DNA from: Agelas oroides
Taxonomy: Eukaryota > Porifera > Demospongiae > Agelasida > Agelasidae
Direction: 5' to 3'
Assembly (NCBI GenBank): GCA_949130485.1
Contig: OX422187.1
Span: forward strand, 6,220,205-6,284,204
DNA length: 64,000 bases
The position numbers and the translations under genes are program-made. Each line of letters begins with the position of its first letter. Position 1 is the first letter of the stretch. Below are positions 32,701-43,289 of this stretch, piece after piece. The notes beneath the pieces were generated by a model. That model had not been told where the DNA came from and made no database searches. It worked only from the letters and a program-made list of their open reading frames with translations.

Positions 32701-33829
32701 TAGAGACACAAATGTGGTAGTTCCTCAAAGAGGGTGTTTAGTAGTGTGAGGTAATGGCCATACAGAAATCCTCCCATAAAACAAAACTATAGCTAGCACC
32801 GAGATGAAAGGGAAAAAATGGGGGACCCAACTGGAAAGAACATGCATCAGAAATGCTGTTCACCTGCCCGACCCTAACCCCTACCCTAGTCTCAGAACCA
32901 AATCCTCGAAAAATTGAAAAGGAGGGTCTGGTAAATGGCTGGGGTGGACTCTACTGTGCCTGGTATGAAGGTCCATGGTTTTTGATTAGCATTCTAATGT
33001 GCATTTATTGGAAATGCTAACCACACGACAGCTGTCTTCGCAAGCATTTTACTTTGTTGTAGAAAGTTGTCAACACCAAGCAGAAAGATTAGAACGCTTC
33101 TGCGAGAATTTAGGTCCAGCAGAAGGATCTATACTGGTGACCAAAGGCCACAGTTAACACTTCCACCCCAGCTAGTTTACCAGACCTTCCTTTCCATATT
33201 TTTTCGAGAGGGTCTGGGAACAAGACTACCCCAACCCTACCTGTGCTCTAAAGCAAACCCAGATTTCCAGTGCCATTAACTTTGCAGTTTACCCAAAGTG
33301 GATTGCAAGCAGGCTAGCTAGACAGTATACATGCAGTTAATAAACTGACCGTCACTGCAGGACTCTGAGAACCACTAGACTTAGGTAGTGCAGGTGATGG
33401 ATTAAACACAAGTTGTTTTCGGACCCTTGAAGGGGGAGCAGAGACTGATGGGTCTAGTCGCGGTTGCTTGGCTCCTTGGCCACGTACTTCATCATCGCTT
33501 GCTTCCATTCTCGGACGTTTCCGCGGAGAAACTGATTCCCGAGCATAGATAGCCTTCTCCATGTTTGACACCAGGGAGGCCTGGAGTTTCTTGTACTTCT
33601 CCAGTGATCCATAGCACTTTCTGCACAAATAGCTGATACGTTCTTCGTCCTGCAAGTTAATTGGCACGCCTTCGCGAACGTCCTTCCCTAACTGATGCAG
33701 CGTCTTCTCCACAATTTCTTGCCAAACACACAGTATATCGCTACTCGCATCGTTGCAAATGACTCTTCGATCGTTCTTCGCTGTCTTCACCCCGCAACCC
33801 CTGCACAACTCTTCGCAAACTGTAGACAT
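29760..33829 (-). pseudogene. Academ-type transposase of Academ-2, one frameshift
   Basis: Six exons: 33829-33350, 32697-32236, 32163-32014, 31940-31215, 31151-30846, 30753-29760. The first five are phase 0 throughout. The N-terminus has a CxxC zinc module (ELCRGCGVK ... ISYLCRKCYGSLEKYKKL) and a bipartite basic run (SPRKRPRM). Exon 4 holds a Ser/Pro/Thr-rich stretch, then GFKVVGDNVDKTIKPRHMRE. Exon 5 holds FGGDQLTSKRCRGSQR and AEDWHTKLCLL. Exon 6 has YLEYSDAIREGDGLRVLRCW, then a 1-nt shift near 30238, and continues WSRFINTHGVPGKNIPCDLH. Borders match those of the Academ-1 gene although several small exons there are fused here. Otherwise well preserved, so loss of function looks recent. Confidence 0.85.
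32887..33228. mobile_element. Short Academ-like non-autonomous element in Academ-2 intron 1
   Basis: Ends TAGTCTCAGAACCAAATCCT and, inverted, TAGTCTTGTTCCCAGACCCT; both continue to GGTCTGGTAAA. The 9-bp flanks are CCCCTACCC and CCCCAACCC (8 of 9 match). 342 bp, non-coding. It lies in the intron between transposase exons 1 and 2. Confidence 0.75.
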
Positions 33830-34017
33830 TTTGCAGCTAGTTCGCACGTCGACACGTGGGCCGGCCCATGCACCACACGTTCAAATTTTCCCACGACCAC
33901 ACATACGTAATCATGATATTACATAACAAATTACATTCCGGCGGGACACGGCTTGTATACGCTGTTCACCAGACCCTCTCCCTTCTCTAGCGGAAGTGGG
34001 TCGGGCTTGCGAGACTA

Positions 34018-34026
34018 TCTGGGGAC
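34018..34026. repeat. 9-bp target-site duplication, Academ-2 right copy
   Basis: TCTGGGGAC, identical to 27999-28007. Confidence 0.95.
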
Positions 34027-34041
34027 TATGGAATACGGTCT

Positions 34042-34178
34042 TTTTTTTTTTTTTTTTTTTTTTTCGCAGTAGTGGTAAATTACGCTTGGGTTAAGAATAT
34101 ATATATATATAAAACAAGAGAGGAAAAAACTGCAGAAGCAATATAGTTTATTAGGGCAGGTGAAAACTGTTCAACAGG
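34042..34178 (-). mobile_element. Small retroposed insert with poly-A tail
   Basis: A run of about 23 T marks a poly-A tail on the minus strand. The insert ends at 34178 and is flanked by 13-bp direct repeats TGGAATACGGTCT (34029-34041 and 34179-34191). The body (about 110 bp) contains an (AT)n stretch and AATAAA. The poly-A tail and duplication fit target-primed insertion by a LINE machinery; the source RNA is unknown. Confidence 0.75.
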
Positions 34179-34473
34179 TGGAATACGGTCTACGAGTATG
34201 TAAGTGTTTGTATGCATGTGTGTGGGCGATGTGTGTGGGCGATTTTGCACGCCTAAGTTGACCTAACCATCAATTGAAATTGTCGAGAATGTCGGTGGGA
34301 AGGGGGAGTCGGTAAAACGCGGAGTACGGATTAACGGAATAGCGGAACAACGGAATAACGACACTGACTGCCAATCACGGCACTGATACCACTGTCCTGC
34401 GAGGTAGCCCCGCTACTGCTCTCGGTCTGCATCTGGAATTGTATAGGAGTTCAATCTCAGCACTAGTCTTGTT

Positions 34474-34524
34474 CCTAGATCTTACCTGAGAGGAGAGGGT
34501 CTGGTGACATTCAGCGTCCATTAA
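34474..34524. repeat. One-ended remnant of an Academ-like MITE
   Basis: TAGTCTTGTTCCTAGATC ... GAGAGGGTCTGGTGAC matches one end of the element at 32887-33228. No second end is found nearby. Confidence 0.5.
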
Positions 34525-34734
34525 AAAAACACTTTGTAGGAGTCCTCGACAGTCGCCCTATACAGCTAGAAGAAGCGTGGTAAGTAGGCTGCCGTATATA
34601 GTCCGCTGAACATTTACTTAGCCTTGTTCCAAGGTTTGACTGTGCCTCTGTGAGCCAGGCTTTATACAGTCCAATCACCAGTGTGCAAACTTCCGGGATT
34701 TTAATTTCAGACGCGTGGTCACTTCCTGTTAGAA

Positions 34735-37700
34735 ATGGCGTCCATGACAGTCCACAGTTCTATCGATGTTTTCCTCTTGGCGAAGGTAGCGAAAGGAAAA
34801 GATACGCTATTTAAAGGTAAGTAGGGATATGTATGTAAGAAAATGTATATAATCTTGACTGAAAACGGCATACAAAGAAGAAATTGTGTTTAGTGAGTTG
34901 TAACTGACAAAAGTTGAGGGGTTTATCAGCTTCGTAGCAGCGGGAACACGGGTGTTGGTGCTATTAAGAGTTAGCTATGGGACTACTGAACTAGCAGAAC
35001 AAATTCTACTCAGAATGATTAAGGCGGCCTTAACTTTATTATTCGTAACACGGAAGTACGCGAGGATATTGCAATAGTTTATGGAAACTGAATGGCTGCC
35101 GAATGTAGGGTTCTTAACTTCGTCATTATTCTGACCGTTAGAACTTTCTGTATAGCTTTGCTTTAGCGCTGATTGTGAAGTAGGTATGTCTGAATTTCAG
35201 AAGGGATATCACTGAGAACGAGAGCTGCGTGTTTCTGACAGCAGAAGACAGAAGTAAAGCTCAAGTCATTTCAAGCAAAGATGACCGATCGTCTTTGGCT
35301 GTTTATGCGGAACACTCGCCAGCCTTGGAACCAAGATTTGATGGCTTTTCCGTGTACAGGAGGAGTTGAAGTTGTCATAACGAGGCGGCATTTGTGGTGT
35401 TAATGCTGTGCTGAGAAAGCCTTAACGTTTGAAAGTTAAGGACCACCCAAATTTTTACCTATTTTCAATTATATATCAGCCGTAAAAAGGATTGCTGTTT
35501 CATGCCACCTGGTTTCTGTTAGATCGTGACCTATAATAATGGTGGCTACAATGGCTTAGCTCTCAGGCTACGTCTTCAGTTCCGCATTTTGCTGTATTTA
35601 TTGCTACAAACTGCTTGCTTACAGGAGTGCAGCTGCTGTTAATTAGTTGCCATGACAGCAAATTGTTTTCATTTGTGACCTGCTGAGCGAAAACCCGGTG
35701 CTTCGCGCAAATATTGAATTTGAGTTAGAGGCAATTTTATCTGTACAGGTCGTTTCTCAACTAAACTCAGATTATTACACCAACGTGTCACAGGGGGCTA
35801 GGACTGTATCATACTGAAATATGAAGCCCGGCTCTACTACTATAAAGACGATATAAGCTCGAACTCACAGGCAGGCCAGTGAAATACGGGAATGTGTTGC
35901 TATGGACAGCTTGTACGCGCTTTTCAAAAAAACGTGATTTTACCAGCTTCCAGTTATACGGTTGTCTTTCTGTCCATAGACACAAGCCCCCTGTTTTATA
36001 ACCGCTGCCTTTCCCAACTGTCTTTGCCGACTTCCAAGCTGCTTTTTTACAAGAACACGTGTAAATTTACGTAACACGGTAGTATACAGAGACATTAAAA
36101 TTTACCGTAGCATCGTAAAAACATTGCATTTTCTCGAAAAGTTGCATTCCGCATCCGCTACGCATTTCGCTCTGTAGCTCGGAAACCAAGCAACCGATTG
36201 CTTCCTTTTTTTTCTGCCGCACAATTACACATTGGTATACTGATTTCCGGTCTTATCTCGATTTTCATAAACTGCGTGATGTGCCGGGTTTTCGCTCAGC
36301 GGGTCACATTTACAGAATTGGGAAGCATCATTATTGTCACTGTTACAACCCCCATGTTCATACTGCCATGGGTTCATGAGATATTTGAAGTTAAATTCAC
36401 CATGTAAAAACCTGATGGATGTATAATTGGGGCGAGCCTGAGCGAGCCCCACACTAGCGTGACTGCATTGCGCACGTGTGTGTGTATGCTTGTTGGTTTG
36501 TTTGGACTGACCACTTACCGTAAATTTTAAATGAGCGCATTCAAATATTTCACGATGATTGAATGTCCACGCCGATGGCTAAGCCATGAGAACGAACCTG
36601 AAGGGCTACTGCCAGACTGCAGGGTTGGCGTGAAAGAGTGTGAGCGAAGACTATTCAAGTTGAATGCATTGGCAGTACGCACGGCAACTTACTTTCTGAA
36701 TCATGGTACGGGTCTGACGATCGCGTGACAAGGCAGGCTGCGAGTGACAGTCGGACAGCCGGGTGTACGCTGGCTTCAGGTACGCACCTGGCATGACCAC
36801 TCATGCATAGCATGGATTCCCCTGATAACTCGTGGTTTGACTGTGAAGCTTACCCCATGCCCTTGTAGCCATAGTAGTCTGGCTGGACGAATAGCTGCAT
36901 GTCTGTGTGGGCATTCCAAATGCAATCTGCTACTCACTCAGGCTCGCCCCAGAATGATTCAGCATCTTACTAGTTTATATGTACAAAGGCTGCCTTAACT
37001 GTTCTGAGTAAGTTTATGGGTGGAAATGACACCAGGTTGTATAAACCCTGAGTTGGGATGATTTCTCTGTAGGATAGACAGTATTAGGCACATATGTATG
37101 TGATAGGTACATATGTTATATATAAACCATGGTAAGGAGGTGTATATGGCGAAATATACTACCCTTGACCTCGGTCATCGGAAGTTTTGCAGTTAGACCT
37201 GCAGGTGAGGGGTATATCTACTGCAAACTTCCTCTGACCTTGGTCTCAGGTAGTATATTTCGCCATATACACCTCCTTACCATGGTTCATATAATATATA
37301 CTATACTGCGCTGGCGGATTACGTATAAGCGGTTCTGTTTCTGGTATTGCATTTTTGAATTGACTAGGCTAGTGTCGTTGTGCGTTGCTGCTGTTTTTTG
37401 ACTGGAAAAGGATGAGTTTAAGTATACACTTAGGCCACCAAAGGACCCCTGAAACATCTCTGCAGTCAGCGCTCGGCCATGATGCCGATGGGCAGCTAGC
37501 TTGCTACCTAGCCACTCTCGGAAGCTGGTGATCATGAAACAATGATTTGAGCTGGCAGTAGAACGCCCAGCCTCACAGTTCAACTGGCAGTGGTGGCAAC
37601 GACTCGTCGAATACAAACTGGTCCTAGCGCTATCCCGCCTGGCGAGTGAAATTATTGTCGGCATCCGTCAGGGTATTGGCTAGCTGCCGGGAAGTAGTAG

Positions 37701-38913
37701 CGTCTGTCCAGCCGTGCATGGTTCAACACACCAAGTAAGCACTGTATATCGCTCCGCGAATAACCTGGAAAATTTGTGTGACGCTTTGGCTGTTGTGCTA
37801 GTACTGGGTACAGTACGGGGGGGCTCTATAGTGCTGGCAGTGGCTCTCCTAGTGAGGACTGGGGAGAATTGGCCATTCCATTGCAAAAACAAAAAGAATT
37901 CTGTTTCTCTGTGCTGCAGTTGTGAACTGCCAAATATACACCCCTGACTCAGCAATATACTCCCTGCGGTCGAAATTAATATACACCCCTGACTTAGCAA
38001 TATACTCCTTGCACGCGCAACAGCGGGGTGTATATGCCATATATGACCGCATGCGGTGCCTTTGATCCGCCCATGTACTATAGTACATATGTATATGTGA
38101 GTGGTTGAAGTAAAATTCAAATGTTAATGATATTCATAGAATCACGTGCCAATTAAGGTGGGTGTGGCTAACACCCACTGGGTAATTGGGGCGAGCCTGA
38201 GCGAGCCCCACACTAGTGGGACTGCATTGCGGAAGTGTGTGTGTATCTATGCCCGCGGCCATATACCGTAAATTTTAAATGCGCATACAAAATGACACGC
38301 CGGGTTGAGATCGCTTCAGGTAAGGGTCTTGCATAAACGCCACTCATAAACGCTAGCGATTCAGCTCATGATTTCAGCGTGAAGCTTGGTCTATTCATGT
38401 GTAGCCATAGTAGCTGCTTGCTCAGGCTCGCCCCCACAATGTTCTACATTTTCTAGTATATATACTAGTTAGTAATATACCTGCACATTTGTAGATGAAG
38501 AAAAGCAACTTTAATAACTTGTGAGTGCTGTAAACCTCAATGTTACTAAAACTTGAGTCATGTGACATAATGTTTGAATTTTACTTGACCGCCCACATAT
38601 GAAATAATAGATTTATTATATACTGATTTAGCAACACCTAGAAGTTAGACAGCTACTGCGAGTGCACAGTACAAAGGTCGTTGCTGCGTGCATATTTAAT
38701 GAGCTTCAGGCTGCTGGCCTGTTTCTAGCTTTGGACGGCACCAGCACGCGTACCGATCCCTCTACCAGTGAAAGACAGTACCGTAAGTTAGTAAATAATG
38801 CCGTCTTTATCCGTAATGAAAGCTTATTCGTTGTTTCAGCAGCGGCTATGAGTGCATTCCAATCAAAGCACACGCCGTGGTTGCTATGCAGCATATGCCC
38901 TGCGGGCTATTGA
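34735..38913 (+). CDS. First two exons of an unrecognised gene (perhaps the 5' part of the CXC-domain gene)
   Basis: Exon 1 34735-34816 (MASMTVHSSIDVFLLAKVAK then GKDTLFK, donor GTAAGT). Exon 2 starts at 38642 (acceptor ACCTAG) and in matching phase gives EVRQLLRVHSTKVVAACIFN, ELQAAGLFLALDGTSTRTDP and SAFQSKHTPWLLCSICPAGY, then a stop at 38911. The intron of 3.8 kb is almost all MITEs (35009-37008, 37125-37287, 38188-38434). The open frame ends at TATA-rich DNA just before the oppositely oriented CXC fragment. I recall similar N-termini in a nuclease-like/CXC family of sponges and cnidarians, but this is memory, not a search. The gene is incomplete here. Confidence 0.5.
35675..36307. mobile_element. 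GTGACC-family MITE nested in copy 1
   Basis: Ends GTGACCTGCTGAGCGAAAAC and, inverted, GTGACCCGCTGAGCGAAAAC; ATTT duplicated at 35671-35674 and 36308-36311. Copy 2 of the host MITE shows the empty site (TTTTCATTTACAGAAT). Confidence 0.9.
36429..36950 (+). mobile_element. GGGGCGAGCC-family MITE, copy b
   Basis: Ends GGGGCGAGCCTGAGCGAGCC and ACTCAGGCTCGCCCC. Internal landmarks shared with other copies are ACTAGCGTGACTGCATTG and ACCGTAAATTTTAAATGAGC. 522 bp, nested in the 35009-37008 MITE. Confidence 0.85.
37125..37287. repeat. Long perfect hairpin
   Basis: AACCATGGTAAGGAGGTGTA ... TACACCTCCTTACCATGGTT. The arms are about 44 bp without mismatch, extending to GGCGAAATATACTACC, with an imperfectly paired middle. 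A snapback MITE; recent, judging by arm identity. Confidence 0.85.
37931..38013. repeat. Two-unit direct repeat of 47 bp period
   Basis: ATATACACCCCTGACTCAGC and ATATACACCCCTGACTTAGC (each followed by AATATACTCC.TGC) occur 47 bp apart. Confidence 0.75.
38188..38434 (+). mobile_element. GGGGCGAGCC-family MITE, copy c (short)
   Basis: Same ends as copy b; 247 bp, with an internal deletion relative to the 520-bp form but retaining ACCGTAAATTTTAAATG. Confidence 0.85.
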
Positions 38914-39015
38914 ATACGAACTATCGAATATAGGAAAATATTGGTCATGTTGCTCTATAGGAAATACTATGTGCGCATATAATAGGTATATAATATATAG
39001 TAATATAAACCTACA

Positions 39016-39372
39016 CTATGTTTGTAGCTCTTGATCACTGTCTTCACCAAATACATATTCCTGTAGCTCTTCATCATTTCTCATAAGGTCTGTTAGATCA
39101 TCATAACTCTCATCAACATAATCGTCTTCCTGCTGTATTATGTCATCTACTTTAAGATCTGTCATACTTTCAGTGTGAGTTCCATTGGTGCAGTTTATGC
39201 AATGGCAAGCAGGTCCACAGTGTCTGTCTTGCTTTCTACAGCCACACCTAAGGGTTGTGCACCCTGTCTTGCATTTGCAACCACTCAGAACAAATTCCAA
39301 TTGGGCCTTTACTTTCCATATGTTCTCTGGTGCTTCCCATACTACTGAAAGTCGGCCATCTCTTGGCACCAT
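39016..39372 (-). pseudogene. CXC (TSO1/tesmin-like) C-terminal exon of a nuclease-like family gene
   Basis: The frame reads MVPRDGRLSVVWEAPENIWK, then the Cys-rich motif CKCKTGCTTLRCGCRKQ..C GPACHCINCTN, then an acidic tail ending FGEDSDQELQT. CXC motifs bind DNA through zinc (family knowledge). In the family I recall, this is the extreme C-terminus of long proteins containing SPDTDVYHIGL, which matches the fragment at 43290-43916 on the same strand. TTAA followed by CCCTTTAACACC begins right upstream at 39375, so a TTAA-type element probably separated this piece from the rest. Confidence 0.65.
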
Positions 39373-40610
39373 CCATATTCAGTTAACCCTTTAACACCGA
39401 TAGTGCACTTTTGGTAACAAGTGATAATTTCTACTGCTTCTTTCTCCCTGGATGTGAGGTGAGAGAGATCTCAGGCCTGACTCCAGTTCTAAGGATTCAG
39501 GTTTACACTAGCGCATTGCGCTGGAGCGTAAACGATATTGTTTACATAGCATGCATTAGTGTTGCCTGTGCGGCTGCTTCTGCTTTGTATGGTACACTAA
39601 CTAACTGCTGGAATGTGCGCTAAGTCAACCATGATGTAATATTTGCTGTCGTGGCCGCATAATGGCAGCTCGAAATGAAGGTCCTGATTACTTGAGTCGG
39701 CCGATTAGACTATCTCTGTTCCTCGTGATTGTCACTAAAAACGAACCACCAAGGGTTTGTCTTACTTTTGGCCTCTTGGAATGGAATGGATGAAACGGCA
39801 GCTTTAGGCTGAGTTGTGCTGCCTAGAAGGCATTTTAAGCTGGAAAATGTACTTTTGCAAGCCATAACATTAGAATGCGGAGTACTCCGGCTTTTTCCAA
39901 GAGCTTTTTGTAATGATCCCTGTCACATCTAGTACCTGTGAAACGCAAAACTAGTTGGGCTAAGTGGAAGATGGCCGCCTCGATGAAAGTTTGTTGAACG
40001 AGTGCGCGAGTTTTCCGGGAAGTGTGCTTACCGTAGTGATGTCTTGGTGGGTGTGGTTGCAAACACAAATGAAGCATTGTCCATACTATCACTGTTGAAA
40101 GTTTGAAGTAAAAAGCTTGAACAGTTTTGTACAGTGCATCCTCGGTTATCTGAACCTCGATTATCCGACACCTTGATTATCTGAATGCAAAATTTCACAA
40201 GCCACACCCACATTTATGAAACCCACGTGGGTCGTGGCGATTGCGAAATCTTGCAAAATGGCGCTTTCCGATCGTCCAAGCATCGCAAAGTGCCGAAAAT
40301 GTTTTCATTATCAGCAAGAAGCTGGATATTTGCAAGCTCATGGCTACAGATAGATCCTATATGGAGTGCTACGGAAGTAGACGATTGACTATAGTCGCAA
40401 AATCTTGAAAGATTCTCAAAGAAAATGGCCGACATGGGCATGAAGAAAAAGACGTTTGAAGATCGGTGTGCAACCGAAGCTAGATGAACACTGTATGTTT
40501 GGTTTGGGCCGGCAACAGAGTGAGAAAGCCACAAGGCCAATGTTGAGGAAGGATTCTGCTCTATCCTGACTGTGGAGAAATTTTTTTAAAGCTAGCATGA
40601 TCATATTATT

Positions 40611-41143
40611 GGGGCGAGCCTGAGCAAGCCCCACACTAGCGTGACTGCATTGAGCACGTGTGTGTGTATGCTTGTTTGGACCGACCACTTACCGTAAATT
40701 TCAAATGAGCGCATTCAATATTTCAGGATGATTGAATGTCCACGCCGACGTGTACCCCTCGTGTACTTCAGCCAAGCCGTGAGAACGAGCGTGAAGGGCT
40801 ACTGCCAGACTGTAGGGTCGGCGTGATAGAGAGCAAGAGCGAAGACGATTCAAGTTGAATGCGTTGGCAGCATGCACGGCAACTTATTTCTGAACTATGG
40901 TGAGTCTGACGATCGTGTGACAAGGCAGGCTACGAGTGACAGGTAGCAGGATGTACGCTGGCTTCAGGTACACGCTTGGCATGACTGCTCATACATAGCA
41001 GGGATCCCCCTGCTAGCTCATGGTTTGACTGTGAAGCTTAGCCCATGCCAGTGTAGCCCGGGCATAGTAGTCCGGCTGGACGAATAGCTGCATGTCTGTG
41101 TGGGCATTCCAAATGCAATCTGCTTCTCGCTCAGGCTCGCCCC
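40611..41143 (+). mobile_element. GGGGCGAGCC-family MITE, copy d
   Basis: Ends GGGGCGAGCCTGAGCAAGCC and CGCTCAGGCTCGCCCC; 533 bp; very similar to copy b over its length. Confidence 0.85.
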
Positions 41144-41243
41144 AGGATGATTCAGCATCTTTCTAGTAATGTGATGTTTACTATTAATTTTTGGATGAAT
41201 TTCACTTATCCAAACAAATTCACTTATCTGAACAAATAAATGT

Positions 41244-41444
41244 TACTATCTGTGTAACAGATCTTAATACCATGCTACAGAAAATAGCGCGGAGAGCAGT
41301 GGTTGAGTTTTACAATTTTTCATCACGTTTCACTCGCACAGTACGAGAGCCACATACTCCATTTTTGGCGAAGAGAAAGTTCAACAGTCGCTAGAGGGGG
41401 CTGCATAGGGTTTTGGTCATAAGCTGTAAAGCTTAACGGATGGC
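41244..41444 (+). repeat. 201-bp direct repeat, copy 1
   Basis: Begins TACTATCTGTGTAACAGATC and ends GCTTAACGGATGGC. The same 201 bp recurs at 41986-42186 with about a dozen differences. It may be a SINE-like or captured sequence; no family recognised. Confidence 0.85.
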
Positions 41445-41889
41445 CAAGTGTGTACCATAACCGAAGGTGTTCGGACAACTGAGGATGCTCTGTAATTATG
41501 ACCAAGAGTATAACAACTAAAATTCAGCTAAAATTCTGTGGCACTTCTGGGAGTCAGGCCTTAACCCTTTGAACGCGACAGCAATTTTACGTCACCGTTA
41601 ATTAACTGCGACAGCTGTTGCACAATCAGCGTTACCACTCAGAGGTCAATGTGTCAAGCGTTGCTTAGGAAGTCCTAGGCGTAGCCAGTGGCCTGACTTA
41701 CGTAAGTAGTGCATAACTAGGCTTGACTAGTTTATCTAAGTAACTGTTCACAGCCAGATAAGCTCTTTGTACTTGTTTGAAGCCATTTACGCGTGGCTAT
41801 ACTTGTAACTTACCAGCACTTCGAAACTGTGCCGATTTTCCCATTTGAACCGATTTCCAAGTTATTTGAGGGTAGTACTTCTGTCTTAA

Positions 41890-42614
41890 GGTGGCGGGTA
41901 AATAATTTCACAATAAATTATCTGCCAAATGTCACATCTTACTAGTTGTACAGGCAAACTTGATATTCAAGTACTGTATGGCAAGTACTATCTGTGTAAC
42001 AGATCTTGATACCATGCTACAGAAAATAGTGCGGAGAGCAGTGGTTGAGTTTTACAATTTTTCATCGCGTTTCACTCGCACAGTACGAGAGCCACATACT
42101 CAATTCTTGGCGAAGAGAAAGTTCAACAGTCGCTAGAGGGGGCTATGTAGGGTTTTGGTCATAAGCTGTAAAGCTTAACGGATGGCGAGTTGAAACTGTT
42201 ATTGGAAAGTCACTTTTTGTGGCGTTTCGTGGTACAAACTCTTCCCGGCGGTTGTTAGTCACGACTACTTTACGTTACCCCCTTGACTAACCACTGGAGA
42301 AGCTGTTTACAGTAAAGAGAGTTGCTAAAGTCGTTTACCTGATTCACGAAGCGTCGTGGAAAAAATGTATCCATGGCCTTCTTGGTGGGCGTGGCCATTG
42401 GTGTACGGCGATTGACGACGTAGAAACTTCTGAGGCCTTCATTCATGGGTTTTTGTCGCTTGTAGTACGCCTGTATGGCTACATAGCTTTTCGATAAGCT
42501 ACTGAAGCAACTGCTACAGTGATTTGCTTCATTCAAGAAGAAAAACCAGCTGTACAATTGTGGGTGTAAACCGGAAACAATTATTACGCTTGCATAGATA
42601 GCTTACCCGCCACC
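41890..42614. mobile_element. TTAA-type MITE nested in the 41565 element
   Basis: Ends GGTGGCGGGTAA / TTACCCGCCACC with TTAA (within CTTAAG) on both sides. 725 bp. It includes the second copy of the 201-bp repeat. The inverted relative at 52440-52900 shows an uninterrupted join here (TACTTAAGG), supporting the insertion. Confidence 0.8.
41986..42186 (+). repeat. 201-bp direct repeat, copy 2
   Basis: See copy 1 at 41244-41444. This copy lies inside the nested TTAA-type MITE, so that MITE either captured it or the sequence is itself mobile. Confidence 0.85.
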
Positions 42615-43289
42615 TTAAGTGAAAACTGGAGGCCATTTGCTTCCTTTGTTTGAGACCTTCGTTTGAGAAAAAGCTTCGTGTTTGGCATCCCTTAGCCAAA
42701 TCATGATCGATCAACGAAGAAGCGCTGCCCCTTCCTGCTTTTCCTGGATAGTGATGTAAGTGAAAAGGTGTGGTCTCAACAATTACCACTAAATAAGAAG
42801 GGATTTACCCGAAGAGTCGCTAGGCTTCGCTTCTTCGCGTGGCAGTGGCCCGAATGTAACGTAGACGTATAAGTACGCCTATCACGCTCATGGGAAGTAA
42901 AGATCGTGTTCAAAGAGTTAATGAGAGATTGATATGCTACTCTAGGTGGTAGGTAGGTATCCCCACATCGGTATGACTAGGCTACCTTCGTTCTAAGCTT
43001 ACCTGAAATAGTGCTTGAGGGAAGTCCCCCAAGTTTTTGTTGATCAGGAAAGCACTTAGCGCAGTGTATCACCATATACTAGGAAGCTGGTAAGAAGCGT
43101 TGAATGAGAACTTTATTTTCGGTATTAAAGAATTAAAGCTATAGATACATGTGACATATATGTAAAGTCTGTGTTGTGATACACCTCTACATGTATGTGG
43201 CACTTCAATCATTAGCTAGTGTGGCTTTTAACTTACACGGTAGTTGAAGATTGTTTACTTTAGAAGAATGCCACATTGCTGTTATCCAT

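Larger units (their letters stand above)
28008..34017. mobile_element. AcademH-type DNA transposon of a second family (Academ-2)
   Basis: Terminal inverted repeats of about 79 bp starting TAGTCTCGCAAGCCCGACCC, with one mismatch seen between the two ends. A palindromic pair (GACCC ... GGGTC) lies inside each. The 9-bp duplication is perfect. Genes: helicase on plus (28201-29724) and transposase on minus (33829-29760), tail to tail with 35 bp between stops. The gene order relative to each other matches Academ-1, but the terminal repeat sequence and much of the protein sequence differ, so these are separate families. Confidence 0.9.
27912..34199 (+). pseudogene. Candidate host exon interrupted by Academ-2 and a retroposed insert
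   Basis: Plus-strand coding-like sequence at 27912-28007 (LLRVERLDEDPDRIHMCLSR then AKQFTSLG) continues, after removal of Academ-2 and one 9-bp copy, at 34018-34041 (TMEYG). After removal of the poly-T insert it runs to 34199, where the strong donor GTAAGT begins. The upstream border may be the AG at 27911. The protein is not recognised, but the frame stays open over three separated pieces and ends at a consensus donor. If it is an exon, its gene is broken in this haplotype. Confidence 0.45.
35009..37008. mobile_element. CTCAGAAC-family MITE, copy 1, with two nested insertions
   Basis: Ends CTCAGAATGATTAAGGCGGC and, inverted, CTCAGAACAGTTAAGGCAGC. TA lies outside both ends. A second copy at 44931-45754 lacks the two inserts, showing that 35675-36307 and 36429-36950 were added later. 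The uninterrupted length is about 0.8 kb. Non-coding. Confidence 0.85.
41565..42917. mobile_element. TTAA-type (piggyBac-like) non-autonomous element with one nested element
   Basis: Left end CCCTTTGAACGCGA, right end inverted CTCTTTGAACACGA, TTAA on both sides (41561-41564, 42918-42921). 1,353 bp, no transposase. It holds a second TTAA element at 41890-42614. Confidence 0.8.

Noticed and set aside
34981-35010. Treating 34990-36430 and 44936-45730 as a duplicated host gene
   Set aside because: Both are bounded by CTCAGAAC inverted ends and are non-coding MITE copies.
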